Assembly (NCBI GenBank): GCA_041572275.1
Contig: JBFFSQ010000105.1
Location: 1 to 10,138 of the forward strand
Source of the DNA: JBFFSQ01 sp041572275
GTDB lineage: Bacteria > Pseudomonadota > Gammaproteobacteria > SZUA-229
Length of the DNA stretch: 10,138 bases
Direction of reading: 5' to 3'
Shown: positions 1 through 7,478 of the stretch, piece after piece
How the letters are laid out: each line of letters opens with the position of its first letter
How positions within the stretch are numbered: position 1 is the stretch's first letter
Program-made: the position numbers and the translations under genes
Notes under the pieces: generated by a model
Seen by the model: only the letters and a program-made list of their open reading frames with translations
What the model was told of the DNA's origin: nothing
Databases searched by the model: none

Positions 1-2
1 AC

Positions 3-119
3 CAGCCGGTGTACTGCTGCACTATTCATAGTGTCGGGGGCGCCTCTGAACAAATCTGGCTGGGCATTATAGCGTTTTTCACGGCGATAGCGATGGTGAT
101 CAGGCTTGTCTTGACCTGA
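3..119 (+). CDS. C-terminal fragment of a possible membrane protein (cut by left edge)
   Basis: Frame 3 is open from the window edge to a TGA at 117-119 and gives 38 residues. The last ~21 (IWLGIIAFFTAIAMVIRLVLT) form a convincing hydrophobic segment with one Arg near the end, as in a C-terminal transmembrane helix. It is co-directional with the dehydrogenase that starts 53 nt downstream, so the two could share a transcript. The family cannot be recognised from the tail. A competing reading is a minus-strand gene start: a TATAAT lies at 66-71 on that strand and an ATG at 29, but neither a good -35 nor a ribosome binding site accompanies them. Confidence 0.4.
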   Translation, partial: QPVYCCTIHSVGGASEQIWLGIIAFFTAIAMVIRLVLT

Positions 120-172
120 TTGCTAATAAGCGCCATTCTCAGGATTCCTAATTTAAGACCAAAGTTTTGACT

Positions 173-1360
173 ATGTTTAATAATTTCGCCATTGCACGTT
201 TGCCTCGAATCGAATTTGGTGAGGGCACTTTTTCCATGGTGAGTTCAATTTGTCTGCAATATGGACGCCGGGTGTTGCTGGTGACCGGTGCTCGGTCATT
301 CCAGAACAGTCTCTATTTTGAACAACTGACCAGTGATTTTTCTCATCACCGTATCGAGTGGCAGCACTGCACGGTGGACGGAGAGCCTTCACCACAGCTG
401 GTCGATGAGGCGGTACAGCGGTTTGCACCCGAGAATATCGATGTGGTGTTAGGCGTCGGTGGTGGTAGTGCACTGGATGCGGCTAAAGCCATCGCCGGCT
501 TATTGAAAGTGGGACGTAGTGTAATGGACTATCTCGAAGGTGTCGGTCCGGAACTTGACTATGAAGGTCCTTCGGTACCTTTTATTGCGGTGCCCACCAC
601 AGCAGGCACAGGTAGTGAAGCCACCAAAAATGCCGTTTTGAGCGTGCATGGCCCGCAAGGGTTTAAAAAGTCATTCCGTCATGATCGTCTGGTAGCTGAA
701 TATGCCATTGTTGATCCCGCATTGCTGACAACATGTCCGAAAACAGTAATTGCCGCTAATGGTATGGATGCACTGACGCAGCTGCTGGAGTCTTATGTTT
801 CCATTCGGGCGAATCCACTCACCGATGCACTCGCACTCAGTGGATTGCAGGCGGTGGCTGATGGCCTGCTGCCTCTGTATTTAGAGGAAGGTCTCACCTT
901 ACAGGCTCAGGAACAGATGGCCTATGCTTCGATGCTGTCAGGCATTTGTCTGGCACAAACTGGGCTTGGCTCAGTGCATGGTCTGGCATCTCCTCTGGGG
1001 GCTTTTTACCCTATACCACATGGCGTGGTCTGTGGCACGCTGGTAGCAAAAGCAACGGCAGTGAATATCCGGGCGATGCAGGAACGCGAGCCGGATAACC
1101 CATTACTGGAGAAATATGCTCATCTCGGCGATATCATGTGTCGGAGACAGCATTCCAGCCCAGAGGAGGCCTGTGATGGTTTGGTGAACCTGCTCGAAGA
1201 CTGGACATTAAAACTGGGACTGCCACATCTGTCCGAGTATGGTCTGGAAGAGCAGGGTATTGAGCACGTGGTGGAACATTCGCGAGGCAGCAGTATGAAA
1301 ACCAATCCGATTATTTTGACGGATGAAGAACTGGCTGAGGTGTTGAAAGCTCGGATCTAG
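173..1360 (+). CDS. Iron-type (group III) alcohol dehydrogenase family protein
   Basis: This 395-aa protein is of normal length for the NAD(P)-dependent iron-type alcohol dehydrogenases, which interconvert alcohols and aldehydes. The N-terminal Rossmann-like part carries the nucleotide-binding motif GGGSALDAAKA (96-106) and PTTAGTGSE (141-149). The C-terminal helical part carries the metal motifs. The first ligand position, D199 in GMDALTQ, is present, as are H269 (SVHGLASP) and H283 (IPHG). The second ligand position of the FucO type (His in DALTH) is Gln203, and the second His of HGxxH is Ser273. Metal use may therefore differ; I believe some subfamilies carry Gln here, but cannot confirm it. 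I chose the ATG at 173; an in-frame TTG at 167 would add two residues. No clear Shine-Dalgarno sequence is visible. The substrate is unknown. Confidence 0.85.
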   Translation: MFNNFAIARLPRIEFGEGTFSMVSSICLQYGRRVLLVTGARSFQNSLYFEQLTSDFSHHRIEWQHCTVDGEPSPQLVDEAVQRFAPENIDVVLGVGGGSALDAAKAIAGLLKVGRSVMDYLEGVGPELDYEGPSVPFIAVPTTAGTGSEATKNAVLSVHGPQGFKKSFRHDRLVAEYAIVDPALLTTCPKTVIAANGMDALTQLLESYVSIRANPLTDALALSGLQAVADGLLPLYLEEGLTLQAQEQMAYASMLSGICLAQTGLGSVHGLASPLGAFYPIPHGVVCGTLVAKATAVNIRAMQEREPDNPLLEKYAHLGDIMCRRQHSSPEEACDGLVNLLEDWTLKLGLPHLSEYGLEEQGIEHVVEHSRGSSMKTNPIILTDEELAEVLKARI

Positions 1361-1379
1361 GCTGCCAGGATGGCGGCCT
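1359..1379. terminator. Hairpin between convergent genes, weak bidirectional terminator candidate
   Basis: AGGCTGCC (1359-1366) and GGCGGCCT (1372-1379) form an 8-bp stem with one G-T wobble and a 5-nt loop, overlapping the dehydrogenase stop codon. It lies in the 35-nt gap between the convergent dehydrogenase and phosphatase genes, where a terminator is expected. Neither strand has a T-tract after the stem, so intrinsic termination is uncertain. Confidence 0.35.
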
Positions 1380-1395
1380 GGAGAGTTGTACTGTG

Positions 1396-1947
1396 CTAAA
1401 TACTGATCATGGCCAGCAATGTGCCGATTCCAGCACCAACCAGAACATCCGTTGGATAATGTAGTCCCAGCACTACTCGAGATAGGGCAATGAGCAGAGT
1501 GAAGGGGGCAAGTACTAGCGCTAGTTCCGGAAAGCTGTTAATGGCAATCAGGCTGAAGGATACAGCGTGCAGTGTATGACCGGAAGGGAAGCTGTAATAA
1601 TCGAGAGCCACAGTTCCCTGATTAATTGCAGCATGATGGATATAGGGACGCTCTCGAAGCAGAGTGGTTTTTAATATCTTGTAGATCACCACACCAATGA
1701 CACCGGTAATGGCCATGGTAATAGAGGTATCCCAGGCCTGTTGACCATAGATCAGAGGCAATACCAGCATCAGGCTGTACCAGAACAGGCCATTACCCAG
1801 GCGGCTGACTATGGCGAAGAAATGTCGAATCAATCGAATAGCTGATAGTTTATTGAGTGTCAGGCAATACTGGAGTTCAAGCTGATCCATCCGCTGGAAC
1901 AGGTTGTTTTTCTGAATCATTGTCAGAGCAGTGTTCAGGTTTTGCAT
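1396..1947 (-). CDS. PAP2-family membrane phosphatase
   Basis: This 183-aa protein contains the complete PAP2 (type 2 phosphatidic acid phosphatase) signature: KxxxxxxRP at K93-P101 (KTTLLRERP), PSGH at 121-124 and SRxxxxxHxxxD at S156-D167 (SRVVLGLHYPTD). H124 and H163 are the expected catalytic histidines. Hydrophobic stretches at about 43-66, 74-91, 125-158 and 165-182 indicate a multi-pass inner-membrane protein. The family removes phosphate from lipid phosphates or polyprenyl diphosphates; the substrate here is not determined. The ATG at 1947 has AAGG about 11 nt upstream and overlaps the preceding glycosyltransferase gene by 71 nt. Internal ATGs at codons 10 and 20 would shorten the overlap but lack ribosome binding sites. 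Its position suggests co-transcription with the glycosyltransferase, perhaps supplying diacylglycerol acceptor. Confidence 0.85.
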   Translation of the reverse strand: MQNLNTALTMIQKNNLFQRMDQLELQYCLTLNKLSAIRLIRHFFAIVSRLGNGLFWYSLMLVLPLIYGQQAWDTSITMAITGVIGVVIYKILKTTLLRERPYIHHAAINQGTVALDYYSFPSGHTLHAVSFSLIAINSFPELALVLAPFTLLIALSRVVLGLHYPTDVLVGAGIGTLLAMISI

Positions 1948-3055
1948 AGTTCACCATTACCTTTTCAAAGTTATCGATCACATGTGTCCAGTCAATCTGC
2001 TCAGTAGAACGGCGAGCCTGTTGGCCAATGTCAGTAGTGAGTTGCTGATTACGCATGAGCGTACAGGCTGCTTCGGTAAACGCTTCAGCGTTGCCGAGAG
2101 AGACGGCAAAACCATTGTGTCCATGGTTGATGTGCATTCGAGCAGCGGCATAGTCATAGGCCACGACGGCCAGTCCACTGGACATAGCTTCGAGAATGAC
2201 ATTGCCAAAGGTTTCAGATTCAGAGGCGAATAGAAAACAGTCCGCGGATGCGTAATGTCGTGATAGTTCAATGCCGGTTTTGGGGCCGGTAAAGACGATA
2301 TCCGGATGCTGTCGTTCCAGCTTGTTACGTAAGGGGCCATCACCCACTATGACCAGGGTTAGTGCTGGTTGTAGTTGTTTCATTTTCTGGTAGCTGTGAA
2401 TAACCAGATTAATGTTTTTCTCAGCAGCGATGCGACCAACATAAAGAGCAACACAGCCATCGGGGCTCGTTAGCCATTCGTTGCGTAATATGTCAGAGCG
2501 GTGCTCTGGATGGCAGGCGCGGGTATCGACACCGCGACTGAACAGGCGAGTATTGTGAATACCCTGCTGGTTGAGTTGTTCAGCCAGTTCCGGCGAAGGG
2601 GCCAGGGTACACAGTGTCTTGTTGTGAAGTCTTCTTAGATATCCAAAAATGAGTTTTTCAAGCCAGCCGATATGATAGTGCTTGCTGTAACTATGGAAAT
2701 TGGTGTGGAAACCACTGATAACAGGTATATTCAGGCGGTTAGCTGTAGTCACGGCAGACCAGCCTAATGGTCCTTCAGTGGCGACATAGACAATATCGGG
2801 TTGTTCGGTTTGCCACAGTTTGTTGAGCAAGCGACCTGCGGGGAGACCAAACTGTAAGCCTGAATAGCCAGGAATCGAGAGACCTTTGACCAGGGTAAGC
2901 TGGATATGGAATGTAGCATTGTCCTGTTTCTGTCGGGGACGGATGATGTGGATATCATGATCACGGGCACTCAGTTCATCAACCAGACGATTCAGGGTTT
3001 TTGCAACGCCATTAATTTCTGGCGTATAGGTTTCTGTGACCAGGGCTATGCGCAT
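1877..3055 (-). CDS. GT4-family glycosyltransferase (GT-B fold), possible glycolipid synthase
   Basis: This 392-aa retaining glycosyltransferase begins with the acceptor-domain signature MRIALVTETYTPEINGVAKT, typical of MgtA/PimB/SqdX-like GT4 enzymes. The donor-domain residues are GRIAAEKN (207-214, with R208 and K213), GDGPLR (238-243) and the E-x7-E motif E281-E289 (ETFGNVILE). The ATG at 3055 is preceded by AGG at a suitable distance and starts exactly at the conserved N-terminus; the in-frame ATG at 3100 would add 15 residues unlike the family. The last ~20 residues are hydrophilic and are encoded within the overlap with the PAP2 gene. GT4 relatives transfer mannose, glucose or sulfoquinovose to lipid acceptors. 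Sugar donor and acceptor cannot be read from the sequence. A putative PhoB box lies upstream at 3125-3142. Confidence 0.85.
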   Translation of the reverse strand: MRIALVTETYTPEINGVAKTLNRLVDELSARDHDIHIIRPRQKQDNATFHIQLTLVKGLSIPGYSGLQFGLPAGRLLNKLWQTEQPDIVYVATEGPLGWSAVTTANRLNIPVISGFHTNFHSYSKHYHIGWLEKLIFGYLRRLHNKTLCTLAPSPELAEQLNQQGIHNTRLFSRGVDTRACHPEHRSDILRNEWLTSPDGCVALYVGRIAAEKNINLVIHSYQKMKQLQPALTLVIVGDGPLRNKLERQHPDIVFTGPKTGIELSRHYASADCFLFASESETFGNVILEAMSSGLAVVAYDYAAARMHINHGHNGFAVSLGNAEAFTEAACTLMRNQQLTTDIGQQARRSTEQIDWTHVIDNFEKVMVNYAKPEHCSDNDSEKQPVPADGSA

Positions 3056-3124
3056 GTGATCGACCTGTAGTAGATAGACAGGCGCAAGTCTGGATGGCAA
3101 ATGTGACTCGAAAGTTAACTGACC

Positions 3125-3142
3125 ATGATAATTAGATGACAG
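3125..3142 (-). promoter_or_regulatory. Putative PhoB box upstream of the glycosyltransferase
   Basis: Read on the minus strand this is CTGTCAT-CTAA-TTATCAT: a perfect PhoB half-site, a 4-nt AT-rich spacer, then a half-site matching 5 of 7. This is the canonical 11-nt-period architecture of E. coli Pho boxes (phoA has CTGTCAT-AAAG-TTGTCAC). It is oriented towards the glycosyltransferase, with 69 nt between box and ATG. A -10 element downstream is weak (TTAACT or TAACTT), which is common for activator-dependent promoters but leaves this a prediction. Confidence 0.5.
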
Positions 3143-3271
3143 AATCTATTTGCTGCTGATCGTGGTCAGGACCCGAACTGCAGGGGGGTTACAGAAAATT
3201 TTTTATATTAAAAAAACTGTGAATTATTTCGCATTTGTAAGTTATTGATATTTAAGTATAAAAAAAACGAC

Positions 3272-3304
3272 CTGTAAAAAATAACTTGTTTTTTCTGTAA
3301 AAAA
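3272..3304 (+). repeat. Direct repeat CTGTAAAAAA upstream of aceE
   Basis: CTGTAAAAAA occurs at 3272-3281 and 3295-3304, a 23-nt period, roughly two helical turns. Additional TGTAA words lie at 3236-3240 and 3321-3325. It may be a regulator site or a by-product of AT-rich composition. Confidence 0.4.
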
Positions 3305-3313
3305 GGTTACATT
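3286..3313 (+). promoter_or_regulatory. Candidate aceE promoter
   Basis: TTGTTT (3286-3291) and TACATT (3308-3313) are separated by 16 nt and could be -35 and -10 elements, with an A-rich upstream region. TAAAAT at 3323-3328 is an alternative -10 but has no -35 at a suitable distance. Start-site mapping would be needed to choose. Confidence 0.35.
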
Positions 3314-3361
3314 TCGTGCATGTAAAATACACCCGTTGGGCAAGACCCGGGAGAAAGTAGT

Positions 3362-6025
3362 ATGTCTACTCAAGCACAAGAACAGGATTTAGATCAGCAG
3401 GAAACACAGGAATGGCTCGATGCTCTGGAAGGCGTCCTGGAAGCAGAAGGCGTTGAGCGCGCTCATTTTATACTTGAACAACTGATCGATAAGGTACGTC
3501 GTTCAGGGGCAAACCTGCCTCATTCATCGAACACGGCCTATGTGAACACGATTCCTACGCATTTACAGAAAGCTATCCCCGGTGATAACAGCATGGAGCG
3601 CAGAATACGTGCGCTGATTCGCTGGAATGCTGCTGCTATGGTGGTTCGTGCTAATCGCAAAACCTCCGAACTGGGTGGTCACATTGCCAGTTTCGCCTCG
3701 GCCGCCACACTCTATGATGTAGGCTTTAACCATTTCTGGCATGCGCCGACCCATGAGCATGGTGGTGATCTGGTTCTTTTTCAGGGGCATTCAGCGCCGG
3801 GTATGTATTCACGGGCCTATCTTGAAGGTCGACTGACTGAAGATCAGCTGGATCGCTTCCGTCAGGAAGTTGATGGCGATGGACTGTCATCCTATCCGCA
3901 TCCCTGGTTAATGCCCGATTTCTGGCAGTTCCCAACTGTATCCATGGGTCTTGGACCGTTGCAGTCGATTTACCAGGCGCGTTTCATGAAATACCTGCAT
4001 GATCGCGGTTTGTCGGATACCCGTGACCGTAACGTCTGGGCTTTCCTGGGTGACGGTGAAGTCGATGAACCTGAAACCCTGGGTGCTATTTCTCTGGCAG
4101 CCCGTGAAAAACTGGGTAACCTGACCTGGGTCATTAACTGTAATCTGCAACGTCTGGATGGCCCCGTACGCGGTAATGGCAAAATCATCCAGGAACTGGA
4201 AGCTATTTTCCGCGGTGTTGGCTGGAATGTGATTAAAGTAGTCTGGGGTAGTTACTGGGATAAATTACTGGCTCGTGACAAAGACGGTTTGTTAAAGCGC
4301 CGTATGCTGGAAGTGGTCGATGGCGAGTTCCAGAATTACAAATCTAAAGATGGCGCCTATGTGCGTGAGCATTTCTTCGGCAAATACCCTGAATTAAAAG
4401 CCATGGTTGCGCATATGTCAGATGATGATATCTGGCGTCTGAATCGTGGTGGCCATGATCCACACAAAGTCTATGCGGCTTATCATGAAGCGATGCAGTG
4501 CACGGATCAACCGACCGTTATTCTGGCTCATACCGTAAAAGGGTATGGCATGGGTGCTGCGGGAGAAGGTCAGAACCGTACTCACTCACAGAAGAAACTC
4601 GATGAAGAAGAAATGATTGCATACAAGAATCGTTTCAATATTCCAATTTCTGATGAGCAGGCAGCGAAAGCAGAATACTATTGCCCGTCTGAAGACAGTG
4701 AAGAAATTCAGTACCTGAAAGCACGTCGTGCTGAGCTTGGTGGTTCAATGCCTGTGCGTCAACGTGCAGCAGCGCCATTAGAAGTGCCGCCACTGTCAAT
4801 TTTTGAACCGTTGTTGCAAGGTTCAGGTGACCGTGAAATGTCGACCACGATGGCTTTTGTTCGTATGTTAACGTTGATTACGCGTGATAAGAACATGGGT
4901 AAATATGTGGTACCAATTGTTCCGGATGAAGCACGTACTTTTGGTATGGAAGGTATGTTTCGTCAGCTGGGTATTTACTCTTCTGTGGGGCAGCTCTATA
5001 CGCCACAGGATAAAGATCAGGTCATGTTCTACAAGGAAGACAAAACTGGCCAGATCCTGGAAGAAGGTATTAACGAAGCGGGTGCGATGTCGTCATGGAT
5101 TGCTGCTGCCACAGCCTACAGCACCCACGGTGTGAACATGGTACCGTTCTATATTTATTACTCCATGTTTGGTTTCCAGCGTATTGGTGACCTGGCCTGG
5201 ATGGCCGGTGATATGCAGGCTCGAGGCTTCCTGATTGGCGGTACAGCAGGTCGTACAACACTGGCTGGTGAAGGTCTACAGCATCAGGATGGTCACAGTC
5301 TGATTATGTCTGGCACAATTCCAAACTGTATTTCTTATGATCCAACATTCTCCTATGAGTTAGCGGTTATTGTTCAGGACGGTATGCGTCGGATGTATAA
5401 GGAACAGGAAAATGTGTTCTATTACGTGACCGTCATGAATGAAAACTACGTTCAGCCTGCTATGCCTAAAGGTGCTGAAGAAGGCATCATCAAAGGTATG
5501 TATCTGTTGAAAGGCGGTGGCAAGCGTCGTAAGAAGATTCAGTTGTTAGGCTCGGGTACTATTTTACGTGAAGTTATCGAAGCTGCCGCGATGCTGGATA
5601 AAGATTGGTCAGTCGATGCAGATATCTGGAGTGTGACCAGTTTCAACGAACTGAAACGTGAAGCTCAGGATATCGATCGCTGGAATATGCTGCATCCATT
5701 AGAAGATAAGAAAGTGTCTTTTGTTGAGAAATGCCTGAAAGACCGTCGTGGCCCAGTGCTGGCAGCGACAGATTATATTAAGTCTTATGCTGATCAAATT
5801 CGTAAATGGGTACCTACACAGTACGATGTACTCGGTACCGATGGATTTGGTCGTTCAGATACCCGTGCGCAATTACGTAAGCATTTCGAAGTAAATGCAA
5901 AATATGTTGTTATTGCTGCCCTTAAAGCGTTAGCAGATGCGGGTGAATTCCCGGCAGGCAAGGTACAGGAAGCCATCGAGAAATATGGCATTGATCCTGA
6001 GAAACCAAACCCTGCAACCGCATAA
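3362..6025 (+). CDS. aceE: Pyruvate dehydrogenase E1 component, homodimeric type
   Basis: AceE decarboxylates pyruvate using thiamine diphosphate and reductively acetylates the lipoyl group of AceF. The product is 887 aa, the same length as E. coli AceE. The thiamine diphosphate motif starts at GDGEVDEPE (230-238) and runs to INCNLQRLDGPV, with N259 and N261. The flexible active-site loop VKGYGMGAAGEGQNRTH contains H408, equivalent to E. coli His407 when the initiator Met is not counted. The order is an N-terminal E2-binding region, the cofactor-binding domain (about 80-470), the pyrimidine-binding domain (about 480-700) and a C-terminal domain. GGGAG at 3349-3353 sits 8 nt before the ATG, supporting this start. 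It is the first gene of the aceE-aceF-lpdA operon, and the reading frame is intact. Confidence 0.97.
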   Translation: MSTQAQEQDLDQQETQEWLDALEGVLEAEGVERAHFILEQLIDKVRRSGANLPHSSNTAYVNTIPTHLQKAIPGDNSMERRIRALIRWNAAAMVVRANRKTSELGGHIASFASAATLYDVGFNHFWHAPTHEHGGDLVLFQGHSAPGMYSRAYLEGRLTEDQLDRFRQEVDGDGLSSYPHPWLMPDFWQFPTVSMGLGPLQSIYQARFMKYLHDRGLSDTRDRNVWAFLGDGEVDEPETLGAISLAAREKLGNLTWVINCNLQRLDGPVRGNGKIIQELEAIFRGVGWNVIKVVWGSYWDKLLARDKDGLLKRRMLEVVDGEFQNYKSKDGAYVREHFFGKYPELKAMVAHMSDDDIWRLNRGGHDPHKVYAAYHEAMQCTDQPTVILAHTVKGYGMGAAGEGQNRTHSQKKLDEEEMIAYKNRFNIPISDEQAAKAEYYCPSEDSEEIQYLKARRAELGGSMPVRQRAAAPLEVPPLSIFEPLLQGSGDREMSTTMAFVRMLTLITRDKNMGKYVVPIVPDEARTFGMEGMFRQLGIYSSVGQLYTPQDKDQVMFYKEDKTGQILEEGINEAGAMSSWIAAATAYSTHGVNMVPFYIYYSMFGFQRIGDLAWMAGDMQARGFLIGGTAGRTTLAGEGLQHQDGHSLIMSGTIPNCISYDPTFSYELAVIVQDGMRRMYKEQENVFYYVTVMNENYVQPAMPKGAEEGIIKGMYLLKGGGKRRKKIQLLGSGTILREVIEAAAMLDKDWSVDADIWSVTSFNELKREAQDIDRWNMLHPLEDKKVSFVEKCLKDRRGPVLAATDYIKSYADQIRKWVPTQYDVLGTDGFGRSDTRAQLRKHFEVNAKYVVIAALKALADAGEFPAGKVQEAIEKYGIDPEKPNPATA

Positions 6026-6051
6026 CTGTAAACGAATTTGGAGTTATAACC

Positions 6052-7350
6052 ATGAGCGAAATGGTTGAAGTAAAAGTTCCTGACATCGGTGACTTCGAAG
6101 GTGTTGAAGTTATTGAAGTACTAGTGTCAGTTGGTGATACGGTGAATGAAGAAGATTCATTAATCACTGTAGAATCCGATAAGGCTGCGATGGAAATTCC
6201 CAGTAGTCATTCTGGTGTCGTTAAAGACATTAAAGTGAATGTTGGTGATAGTGTGTCAGAAGGCAGTGTTGTACTGATGATGGAAACGACCGGTGCAGCC
6301 GCTGAAGCACCTGCGGCGCCAGTGGCTGAAGAAACAAAACCAGAACCCGCACCAGTGGCTGAACCTACACCGGCACCTGCTAAACCAGCACCCACGCCTG
6401 CAGTTGAAAGACCGTCACCAACGGCCAGCATTGACCCGGTCACCTTTACCAAGGCTCATGCTTCACCGGCAGTTAGAAAATTTGGTCGTGAACTGGGTGT
6501 CGATCTGGCTAAAGTAAACGGTACAGGACGTAACGGTCGAATTTTAAAAGAAGATGTTCAGGGCTTTGTGAAACAGGCACTGAAACAGCCCGCAGCAACG
6601 GGTGGTGCCAGCCTGGGTATTGAAGCCATGCCTGAAATTGATTTCAGTCAATGGGGTGAAGTGGAAACCAAGCCACTGTCCAAGATCAATATCCTGACCG
6701 GTAAATTCCTGCACCGTAACTGGGTGAATATTCCTCATGTCACCCAGTTTGATGAAGCGGATATCACTGAGCTGGAAGCTTTCCGTAAACAGGCGAACAT
6801 CGATTACGCCGATAAAGGTATCAAGGTTACGATGTTGTCGTTTTTGATGAAAGCCGTAGTCGCTGGCCTGAAAGAGTTTCCACGCTTTAATTCATCACTG
6901 GATGCGTCCGGTACTAATCTGATTCAGAAAAACTATTATCACATTGGTGTAGCTGTTGCGACACCAGATGGTCTAGTTGTTCCAGTTATCCGTGACGTTG
7001 ATAAGAAGAGCCTGGGTGATCTGGCGAAAGAACTGCGTGAGGTGTCTATCAAAGCACGTGATAAGAAACTGACCCCAGGCGATATGCAGGGTGGTTGTTT
7101 CACTATATCCAGTCTGGGTGGTATTGGTGGCACCAAGTTTACGCCGATCGTGAATGCACCCGAGGTTGCTATTCTGGGTGTGTCTCGCTCGAAGATGCAA
7201 CCAGTATGGAATGGTAAGGAGTTTGAACCACGTCTGATGTGTCCATTGGCTCTGTCTTATGATCATCGCGTAATTGATGGTGCAGACGGTGCTGCATTTA
7301 CGACTTATTTAAGCAAGTTACTGTCAGATGTACGTCACTTGTTAATGTAA
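6052..7350 (+). CDS. aceF: Dihydrolipoamide acetyltransferase, E2 of pyruvate dehydrogenase, one lipoyl domain
   Basis: AceF forms the core of the complex and transfers the acetyl group from lipoamide to CoA. Its 432 aa contain one N-terminal lipoyl domain (about 1-77, with lipoylated K44 in ESDKAAMEIP), an Ala/Pro-rich flexible linker (about 80-134), a peripheral-subunit-binding domain (about 135-172, HASPAVRKFGRELGV) and the catalytic domain (about 205-432). The catalytic motif is DHRVIDGAD, with H405 and D409. E. coli AceF has three lipoyl domains and ~630 aa, so this is a short form. GGAG at 6040-6043 lies 8 nt before the ATG. The gap from aceE is only 26 nt, supporting co-transcription. 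Confidence 0.96.
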   Translation: MSEMVEVKVPDIGDFEGVEVIEVLVSVGDTVNEEDSLITVESDKAAMEIPSSHSGVVKDIKVNVGDSVSEGSVVLMMETTGAAAEAPAAPVAEETKPEPAPVAEPTPAPAKPAPTPAVERPSPTASIDPVTFTKAHASPAVRKFGRELGVDLAKVNGTGRNGRILKEDVQGFVKQALKQPAATGGASLGIEAMPEIDFSQWGEVETKPLSKINILTGKFLHRNWVNIPHVTQFDEADITELEAFRKQANIDYADKGIKVTMLSFLMKAVVAGLKEFPRFNSSLDASGTNLIQKNYYHIGVAVATPDGLVVPVIRDVDKKSLGDLAKELREVSIKARDKKLTPGDMQGGCFTISSLGGIGGTKFTPIVNAPEVAILGVSRSKMQPVWNGKEFEPRLMCPLALSYDHRVIDGADGAAFTTYLSKLLSDVRHLLM

Positions 7351-7357
7351 AAAATTT

Positions 7358-7379
7358 CCTCCTCGATTAAAAGAGGAGG
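7358..7379 (+). other. Hairpin in the aceF-lpdA gap
   Basis: CCTCCTC (7358-7364) and GAGGAGG (7373-7379) form a perfect 7-bp stem with an 8-nt loop, 7 nt after the aceF stop codon. On the plus strand no T-tract follows, so it should not be a strong terminator of the operon. It may mark an RNA processing or attenuation point inside the 128-nt gap. On the minus strand the same stem is followed by AAATTTTTT, which looks more like a terminator, but no minus-strand gene ends here. A weaker hairpin (TCCCTC/GGGGGA) lies at 7435-7453. Confidence 0.5.
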
Positions 7380-7478
7380 CTTAGGGTGGAATTGCCTTGT
7401 CTTTTTAGATGTTGAGTAACCATCCTTTCCCTGTTCCCTCCTGAAGTGGGGGAGAGGCAAAAATTAGCGGAGTTTGTC

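Larger units (their letters stand above)
3056..3361. other. AT-rich divergent intergenic region
   Basis: This 306-nt gap separates the minus-strand glycosyltransferase from aceE. The part near the glycosyltransferase (3056-3160) is of ordinary composition and holds the putative Pho box. The part near aceE (3190-3330) is strongly AT-rich with several A- and T-tracts, as in UP-element or nucleoid-protein-binding DNA. It contains an imperfect AT hairpin at 3191-3220 (ACAG/CTGT outer pairs and TTTTTTA/TAAAAAA inner pairs). No small gene is evident, and I found no obvious PdhR-type palindrome. Confidence 0.6.

Noticed and set aside
29..71. Minus-strand TATAAT (66-71) and ATG (29) as a divergent gene start
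   Set aside because: No -35 at a normal distance and no ribosome binding site. The opposite strand encodes a better-looking membrane tail.
3056..3100. ATG at 3100 as the glycosyltransferase start
   Set aside because: The 15 extra residues precede the family N-terminus MRIALVTETY, and the ATG at 3055 has its own AGG.
7392..7422. Internal promoter for lpdA (TTGCCT with a downstream TAACCA)
   Set aside because: The spacing is 19 nt and the -10 match is poor.
7446..7478. GTG start extending lpdA by 11 codons
   Set aside because: The conserved lipoyl domain starts at the ATG at 7479, which has GGAG at 6 nt. The extension lies in the intergenic hairpin region.
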